Positions 12,301 through 21,300 of a stretch of 64,000 nucleotides of DNA are shown here, in pieces (within the stretch, counting starts at the first letter, position 1; each line of letters starts with the position of its first letter). The position numbers and the translations under genes are program-made. The notes under the pieces were generated by a model. It was not told where the DNA came from, ran no database searches, and saw nothing but the letters and a program-made list of their open reading frames with translations. The DNA comes from Phyllostachys edulis (Eukaryota; Streptophyta; Magnoliopsida; Poales; Poaceae): the NCBI GenBank assembly GCA_036346405.1, contig CM070557.1, positions 59,154,016-59,218,015 of the forward strand, given 5' to 3'.

Positions 12301-15300
12301 GGATCTTGCTATCACCAAGAGCAAGAATCCAGCGACTAACAATTTTCTCAGTATTGGTGTAATGCATTAGTCACGCACTAAGTCCATGTCGCAGTTGCCT
12401 TTTTCTAAACATCCCTATTAGGGATATATTGCATTCACATGACATTGCCTTCAGACTTGTGCTAGCACTTGACTTGTATATTGCCGTACCAACTCTTTGA
12501 TGGACACCATTTATTCTCAGTTCTCCTTGTGTTTACAGTGTGATCTCTGAGGAGTATGTGATTCCTAGTTTGGGTAATGTGGGTCCTTCAATACTGGAGC
12601 TCAGAAGAATGCCAAAAAGCAGCTTTCTCATTATTGGTCATGATGGTGCAGGCGGCTTTTGTTTGTGGTAAGTTAGGGTCCTTCCCTGTATGCTTTGAAG
12701 TTTGAAGTGTTCTCTGCAGATGCCCATCTCAAATTGAAAAATAATATTCTGGACAGACCAACATAAAACTAATATGTCAAAGTTGATGAAAAATTCAATA
12801 TTATCACATAGCAAAGGTTTCTCTTGTCAGCTCTTATTCTCTTTGTGATAGGAAGCTCAAAACTTAATGTGTAATACTGCTACAATGCTGCTTAACTTCA
12901 CTATAAGGCAAATGAATGCTCACTTCACATTATAACAATGTAACCCCTGCATGGATGCCAACAAGTTGCTATTCCTATCGGAGTTTCGATTTGTTTTAAG
13001 TATTGTCTTTTTGCTGATCTACTATTTTTATCTACTCTCTTAATGAACATCTGATTTGAAGGAAGTGAATATCTTTCTTAGGGACTTCTCCAAGCGAACA
13101 CTCTTGGCAACTTTTGCAGCTCCAGGGAACATCGTCTTCCAGATTCTGCCAGTAGGCTTCTGTAGTTTGCAGGAGGATATCATTCATGCTTCAGTTGATG
13201 ACATAGAGAGAAGGTTACGAGAGATCACAGTTAAAGAAATATCTGGAAAAGCTGACAAGGATTCCATTCTGATGTCACCAGGAAAAGATATAGCGATTTG
13301 GATTCTGGTTTCTTCTGCTTCAGTAGCTGAGTATCAACATGATCTTCGAGGAAAGGAACACAATGCACGATGGAAGCTAGCTCTGCTGGCAAAGAAGAGA
13401 GTTATTTTGGGAAATATTTTAGATCCAAGGTATCTTCACTTCTCCATGTACATTTATATCATGTGTTGATTATTGCACTCATTCTTGACATTCTTGTTCA
13501 CGGGTTTGCATAAGTACCATCTTGTGTTTGAAGACCTTCCTTCAATTATACTGTTGATATATATAACTACTATGTTTGCATTCAGTCGTTCACAAGTTTA
13601 AAACATTTAACCAATGTCTCATGAATTTCACATGATTGCTTCTATAGAGCAGGGATCACATAACCGCTTTGAATTTATCATTGGTGGCAGACCAGAATCG
13701 CCTTCACGGTCAAACCGGATTTTTTCCGGATGAAATTCACTCAAAATTGATTAAAAACCATCCAAAATTCAAAATTCAAAATTCAAAATTCAAAATTTGA
13801 ATTTGCAAAACCCGGGGAATACCGGCCGGTATTTTGGATCCCGCCACCCCACCAGTAAGCGGTTACCGGCCGGGTTTTCAATCCCTGCTATAGAGCAAGG
13901 ACCAAATGATCCTTAAATAAATGTTTTTGGAATTTGGACCCTCTTTTAGAGGAATTCCGTTGTAGGTCCCCATGTTTATTTTGTTTTTGCTACATACTTG
14001 CATGGAGAAACCTTACCCACCATGGGTAGAAATAGAATTTGACACAAAGTTGTTTGATATTTTTTTTAAAAAATCAAGTTTCCTAAATCTGCTTTGGAGG
14101 ATAGAAAAAATTGTTGTGTGTGTTTTTTGCACTAAGGCCCCTAAACTTGTCTCCATTATGTGAGTTAGTCATTTTGATGGAAGCCGGGGATGTGGTGGGT
14201 TATTATTTTTCAAGTTTAGGGACACCTAGCACAAGTTTTGACACTTAACAACTACTTGATGGCCAAAACAAATAATTTGTCTAATGTGGAGAGTCGAGGC
14301 AGACTTGTCGGCAGCAAGAACTGGCCGTTTTTTGGCGGTGTACCGGAATCGGCCTGATTCCGGTTTGTTTTAACCCTAGACCATTTCACAACCACAGTTG
14401 CCCCTTTGATCCCAATTTCTTGCGAAAGATTGATATTATTACTTGTTGATTAGACTCCAAACAATAGTATTTAAAAATCAATTCAATTTTGATGTTTTTG
14501 GGAATAATTGGGCAGTTTTGGGGTGAAAACTGCAATCGGGAAGGGTCCAGTTTTAGTGCCGTTTCCGTTTCCTAAACCCTGCTTGCCAGATTAAGTTTCA
14601 AATATACGGGTCTAAGTGTCAAAATTGTGCAAGTTTGAAGACCTAGGGTGCAACTTCCAGAGGACACTTAAATTAATGCTTGCTGTGTACTATTATTGCT
14701 CAGTAGCACTTTGTGTGGGTGTAATTTACCACACCAGTAGTGTGTTTATCTAAAGGAATAAGTTCATTTTACCCCCCTGAACTATGGACCGAGTTTAAAA
14801 AACACCCTGAACTACAAAACCGTTCACTTTACACCCCTCAATTGTCAGAATCAGAGCAAATAACCCCTCGCCCTAAACCACCTTGTTTTAGGCGATGTAA
14901 GCGTCCATGTGTACAGATTTGTTGGCGTATGCGTCTTGATAGCCTTCTTCTTTGGCTCCATGTCCACCGGCTCCACTCCACATCCACTCCACGCCCACCG
15001 CCGCTAGTCGAATCCATGCTGCCATGCCGCCTCGGCCTCGGCGCCTCCTCCTCTCCAGTCTTGCTTGCAAGATCACGGGCGCAAGACTGCTCCGTCTCGG
15101 CGCCCAGCGTCGCCGCGCCTCTCTCTCTCTCTCTCTCTGCTGCTTTCCTAGCTCCGTCGCCGATCCAGCCTTGCTTCCCTTGGCATTGCCTCGTGAAACC
15201 TCTCCTCCGGTGCCTCTTCCTTGTCGGGTGGGGCGGCCAGCGTCGCCGCAGAACCCCTAGTTCCGTTCAAGGTCCTCATGGAGGAGCTCGTCGGCGTCAT

Positions 15301-18300
15301 CGCTGCGTGCTCGGCGACATGGCCTCCCGCCTAACCGGCCTCAGCGAACTCGACCGTCTTCTCCCATCCTTGGCGCCGCCTCCTCACTCTCGGCCGGTCT
15401 TTGCGCCCGCCGCCAGCCACGCTCATTACCCAGACTGGTCGCTCCAGCTCTTCCTCTCCGGCCTCTGGTTCCCTCGCCCCAAATTTCTTTGCCGCCGCCT
15501 GATGGCTCTTGGCGCCGCCGCTTCCGCCGCCGATGGCCATGTGCAATAGCATCCTCAAGTCCAAGAAGAAGACCTTCCTCATCGCCTCCAATCGCCACCC
15601 GCAGACCATCGATGTCTGCCAGACACGCGCCGCCGGTTCGACCTCAACGTCGTCGTCGCGGACGCCAAGGACTTCGACTACTGGCGGCGGCGGCGTCTGC
15701 GGCGTGCTTTCGTGTAGTACCGCACGGAGGGAGGTGTTGGACTACGCCGAAGTTCGTGAAGGACACGCATCGCCGACGTCAAGGTGGTGATAGCCAAACA
15801 CCTTTCGCGCTTCGCCACCACGCCAGAGCCGCCGACGAGATCGGCGCCGACATCGCCGTGGGCTCCGCGCGCGGCGGTTGGCGTGCCTATAAGTCTGGCC
15901 CACACGCCGCGTTCTCGCCACGTTGCGAGGTACTGGCGCTGATGCGGCCGGATCATTGGGGTGGCGTCGCCTCCGGTAACAAGCCGCGCCCGCATGGCGA
16001 TGCGAGACCGAGAGCAAAGACATCCGCCACGACAAGGCCACCAAAGAACATCTGCACCGCCAAGATCGCCACATCAGCAGAGCCGTCTAGTGGAGGAGAA
16101 AGGATTCCACGTCATGAATACGCCACATCAGTAGAACATGTACACGTGGATGCCACGTCATCAAAAACCGGGGTGGTTTAGGGCGAGGGTGTAATTTGAT
16201 CTGGTTTTGACAATTGGGGGTGTAAAGTGAACAGTTTTGTAGTTCGGGGTGTTTTTTGGACTCAGTCCATAGTTCAGGGGTAAAATGGACTTATTCTTTA
16301 TCTAAATATCGTTCTCGCTAAAATAAATTGATGAAGAGACTTGATTGCAACCTTTTTACAAATAGGAGGATGTGATTAGAAAAAAAGGATGTGTGGTTGA
16401 GACTTGAGACTAGTATAAATTTGTCTCGGAAATGGCGTATTTGTCGATGGACACCGGTGCATCATTGTCCAGCCAGGGTCTTTGCAATTTTCAAGAGTTT
16501 TAAGTATGTATGAATTAGTCTGTACGTCTTCAGTGTGTTATAAATTGCCAAACGATTGAAAAATAAAATGTCATGTGCAACACCAAGAGGACAGTACTGC
16601 AGTGAGACACTGTAGTGGCGTATGGTTGATTTCCTTTGCTTAGAATTAAATTGATTTGGTTAGTTACGAAGCTTATCTTCGGTTATTCGGTTTCTTTATT
16701 ATTAGACACAAGATATTAGGAGCCCCTTATAAATAAGGAGGCATTGTTATCTTAATTAACAAACAAGAAGCATGAATTAAAAGCCCCCTCTGTGGAGAAG
16801 CAAGAAGCCGTAACGGTCGTGGTCCAGAAGGCACCTAGGTTGTCCTCTCTGTGCCATTGGCCTAGGCCCTGCCATCTATGGTGCGAAGCACAACAGGTGC
16901 CACATGTAGGATCGCGAAATTGTCGCATCTGTTTCGCCACAATGGCCGGAAAGGGCTTCTCCGCTGCCCTGCTCTGGGTTCCTACGTCAGCGGCGACTTC
17001 CTTGACATCATGTTGTGCTAAAGGCTTCACTCCGATGCCCTGAACCGTTCAGTCTTGCTGAACTTCTCTCGCGCAACGTGGTGCCACTAGTGCACTTTGA
17101 AGACGGAATGCTACCACCTAGGATTGCAACAATGCTGTCACCCACAGCTCAATAATGAGCTGTCTATCCGGGAGGCTGTAGTTTTATGTGCATCACCAAG
17201 ATGGTGGTGTTATGAATAAAGCTTGTATTCATTATGACGCCAATACGCCAATATATATACAAGTACGCAGGAGGCCGAATAGACTGGCGATCACGAAGAG
17301 CATATCGAGGAGAGGCCAAGAAGATGAATCATCAGAAGAAGATGACGCATCAGAAGAATTCTCAACTTGCGGATGACGAGTGTAGTAGAGAGGATAAGAA
17401 GGACGAAGGCTGGGAGGAGCCTCGGGAGAGGGTGGTGGTGGCGAAGGAGGCGGTGAAGGAGGAACCAAAGAGGCCAAAGGCTGTGACGGAGGTGCGGTGA
17501 CTATAGGGGTGGCAGGAAAAGTCACGAAAGAAAGCGGCTTGACAAGAGATGCTGAAATGGTGGAAGGAGAAGGACGAGGGTAGAAAGGACGAGACTCATC
17601 AAAAGTGACATCCTAAGAAACCCGCATCCGTCGGCTAACATGATCCTAACAATGATATCCTTTATGCTCAGCGCTATAACCCAGAAAACGCACTCCACAA
17701 ACTGAGCGGTTAGCTTGGTGCGCTCATGAGGGGCAAAAAGAACACAGCACACACACCCAAAAAGGCAAAGACTAGAATAGTTAGGAGTCTTGCCACATTG
17801 AAGCTCAACTGGGATCCCACCTTGAAGAGCAGAAGAAGACTGAATATTAATAAGGAAAGTGGCAGTAGAAATAGCCTCAGCTCAGAAATGTGGTGGAACA
17901 GCAGAAGCAAGCATAAGATCACGGGCTGTCTCTAGAAGATGACGATGCTTGATTCACCACACCATTTCAGGCGTGAGCACGAGGCAAGAAAAGCGAGAGA
18001 GTGCCACTTAGCAAGAAAACCACGAAGGACTCGACAAGTATTCCCCAACAGAGTCAGCACGAAAGACATGAATAGGAGAATTAAACTGAGTACGGATCAT
18101 GGTGGCAAAAGTCTTGTAGATGGATAAAACCCCACTACGAGATGACAAAGTATATCCATGTGTGGCGAGAAAAATTATCAATAAAAATTATATAATATCA
18201 ATGACCTTTCGAAACGAAAGGAGCCGGACCCTATACATCAGAATGAACAAGATCAAAAGGACGCTGTGACACTGACTCACTGGAAGGATAAGGAAGTTGA

Positions 18301-21300
18301 AGCTGTTTATCAAGCTTACAACATTGACAATTTAGAGAAACATCACCAGACATAGACCCTAAAAGACCACAACGAAGTAAAGAATATAGATGCGACCCAC
18401 AAAGATGTCCCAAACGATGATGCCACTGAGCAAAAGACACAGTGGAGGATGCAGCAAAAGCGGTGGCGAGAGTGGAGGCGACAAAGGCGACGAGGCGTGG
18501 AAGGAAGATGAAATCAGTCAAGCTTCCAGAGACGCTGTGAGTCACGGCGGCGAGGGCTAGTACCAACCAGAGTCCCCGTGCGTCGATCCTGAACACAACA
18601 AGAATCATAATCGAGAATAATACGACAACCATGATCAGTGAGCTGACTGGTAGATATGAGCTGCATGGTTAGTTTTGGAACATGAGAAACAACAGGAATA
18701 TAAAAAGAGAAATTTGAATGAGTGCCTCGTCCTGCGACAGAAAGAGGGTACCATCTGCTGTCTGAACAGTGATAGGAGCAGCTAAAGGACGAATGGAAGT
18801 GAGTGTTATGGAGAAAGGCGCGAGGGGCTGTAGTGTGCGCGTGAACAACACACACGTACTATAGCGCGTGTGAACAGTACCCGTCGGTACTGTAGCACCT
18901 TTATTTCCATATATGTTGATTGGTTTCCTAGAATAAAGAATAGTTGGTTAGGTATGTTATTTTGGGATTCCTTATCTATCTAGTTATTGTTAGAAATATG
19001 ATCTTATTTATTAGGAAGGTTATTTTTAATAGTTGGAAAGATTAGATTGGATTGATAGGTTTTCTTATAGATTATTTCTTAGGCGTTAAGTCGGACTGTC
19101 CCTATAAGAGAGACATCATGTATCCATTATCAATCAAGCAATGAGAAATCAAAAGTTCAACTAAGCCTCAGAGCCTCGCTGTCTCGACAGGGAAGAGCCC
19201 TGCCGGCGGTTAGATGAGGGCGAGTGCCCTACCCTCGGTCCTCAGACCCGTACCAACCAACGACCATAACATTTGGTATCAGAGCCAATCATTGCCCCCT
19301 CTACCATGTCGGGCAGCGAGGGTTTCGATTCCATGACAATCAGCGACATGCTGGGTCGCATGATTGAGATGCTTGAAAAGATGCTTGGTGTTTCGGAGGA
19401 GAGAAGCCACGCTAGGAGCAAGGGCTGTTCCACCAATCCGCTGGCCTTGATGGCAACTACGCCGACCGTGACCATGGCCAAGATGGAGGAGAAAAAGGAG
19501 GTGATGCCTGTTGTCGCCATCGAAGATCATCGGGCGGCGAACGCAACGATGCCCATTGGTGGCGGCATTTGGGCGACGACGACCAAGGCAACGAAGTCTA
19601 ACAGGCGGCGTTGGATGGCGCGGCGGTTAGAACGACGTAATGTTGTTTTTTCCCCTTCGGCTTACTTAAAACAGCCGAATGAGAAGTTCGGCCTGTGAGC
19701 CAAAAAACACGCCCGAGCCAAGGGGGAACTAGGGTTCCCGTTTACGGCAACAAACGACAAGCGGAAGCGGCGGCGGCGTAGTAAATGCGACAACGGCGGA
19801 GAGAAGCGAGGCGGCGCCGGGCGACAATGACCGCAGCAGATTAGCGGCGAGCGGCGAGGCGCGCTACTGGAGTGTGGTAGTGCCGATGGCCGCACGAGCG
19901 AAGACGACGTCGGCGACGGAGCCGGGCGGCCCGAGACAAAGGGCCAGTGGCGGCGGCGATGGAGCTGGGCGGCCCAAGACGAAGGCAGCTCGGATGAAAG
20001 AGCCAGCGGCGGCGGCGACCCGGCTAGCGAAAAAAGACTAGTCGGCGACGGCGGCGCAGCAAAGTCAGACAGCGGCCTGACGAAACCCTAGGCAGCAAAA
20101 TCAAACGGCGGCTGATGAAACTCTAGGTAAGGCTCTGATACCATGTTATAAATGAAGTTTGTATTCATTATGAGGCCAGTGGGCCAATATATATACAAGT
20201 ACAGGTGTGATATATATGCAAGGAACCCCTCTTACAACGGGGAAAATACATATACATCTAACAGGTGGTACTGCAGTGAGGCACTGTAGCAGTGCAATTG
20301 CTATTCATGTGCCACGTGGTTAGTTAAGGAAGCTTTTCCTCAGTAACTAGTTTCCTTATTATTAGATCTGTTGGGCGCTCCTTATACATAAGGAGGCTTT
20401 AGTCTTTATCGGCTAGTGAGAAGAATGAATAAAAAAACTCGCCAGTCTATATCTCTGTTTCTCGTAGAGTACGTCCCTTTCTAGCTATCGCTGTCCGGCC
20501 TCTTTCCTCACAGTATTTACCCAATGGACGAAGGTTGTTAACATAAAATTACATGAGTAGAAATAAAATTACTACTTGTTCTGTCTTGTTAACTTTTTTT
20601 GGCAGCAGAATATATATTTCGTTATGTACCTTGTGGTGATTGAGCTGGATGGAACATATATTAGTAATTCGGGTGCAACATAGCAGGAAAGTGAGAAAGA
20701 ATGGAGAAAAAAAACAGGAGTTGAATTCAAATGGGATTTTTTATTATTTCATCCTTAGTTCTGTTATAAAGCTCTCTCAGGTATTTAAGCATCATCACCC
20801 ATTGTGACCGAACCAGGGATCAAAATCCCGGCCGGTAACCGGATTTACAGGTGGGGACCGGGATCCTAAATCCCGGCCGGAATCCTTCAAATTCAAATTC
20901 AAAATCCCAGAGGTTTCATCTCGAATTCAAACTCCATTTGACGAAATCCAGCCCCTTTTTTTCCGGGATTTCCGGTTGCTACCGGGTTTTCTATCCTTGG
21001 ACCCAACACCTTCACACAACCCGTTTTCTAGAAAAACCGTTCCCTTGGCTTGTTAGCGATAATCGGCATGTCTTTCTTTTTTCAAAATTTCGAATTTTAG
21101 TTTTTTCTAGACTTTACGTTTGGATCATGTCTCAGAAGTATTAATACAACTATTTCGCCAAAATAAGGATCAAAGGGTGACATTTAGGCCCTGAAATGGC
21201 CCTTTAATAAAAACCAGTTAGGACTGGTTTAACTGTTTTCTTCGGTTTCTTGAACCCTGCCATGGACCCATGCAACATCCCCGTACTTGCAAAGCAATGA

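Larger units (their letters stand above)
6869..12341 (+). mobile_element. Complete but decayed Ty1/Copia retrotransposon in intron 8
   Basis: The element is 5473 bp and is flanked by a perfect 5-bp duplication ATTTT (6864-6868 and 12342-12346). LTRs begin TGATGGATAA and end ACTAACA. A primer-binding-like site (TGGTATCGAG, close to the usual TGGTATCAGAG) follows the left LTR, and a purine tract (TTAGGGGGAGAG) precedes the right one. The domain order gag, protease, integrase, RT, RNase H defines Copia. It is in the same orientation as the host gene. The coding region is broken by many small indels. The LTRs are nearly identical outside one class of motif, which points to a fairly recent insertion despite the wrecked reading frames. 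Confidence 0.92.
14754..16296. mobile_element. Pack-MULE carrying host gene fragments
   Basis: Long terminal inverted repeats of about 135 bp (14754-14890 and 16160-16296) begin AGGAATAAGTTCATTTTAC on the left and, reverse-complemented, GAATAAGTCCATTTTAC on the right. A 9-bp duplication TTTATCTAA lies at 14745-14753 and 16297-16305, which is the Mutator hallmark. The interior is GC-rich, unlike the surrounding intron, and has no transposase. It contains a glycine decarboxylase fragment and probably a second, unidentified GC-rich fragment (about 14950-15490) with a (CT)n tract at 15121-15138. Confidence 0.85.
17208..20263 (-). mobile_element. Internally deleted Ty1/Copia element on the minus strand, nested in an older repeat
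   Basis: It is flanked by a perfect 5-bp duplication GGTGG (17203-17207 and 20264-20268). The complete LTR at 20144-20263 is the 5' LTR on the minus strand. It is followed (minus sense) by a TGGTATCAGAGCC primer-binding site at 20131-20143. The other LTR (17208 to about 17272) is partial and runs directly into pol sequence, so the RT/RNase H part and part of the 3' LTR are deleted. A + strand LTR fragment (about 18840-19640) interrupts it. Confidence 0.82.

Noticed and set aside
19273..19698. Possible stand-alone 141-aa protein gene
   Set aside because: It directly follows an LTR end and primer-binding site, so it is the gag start of a truncated retrotransposon.
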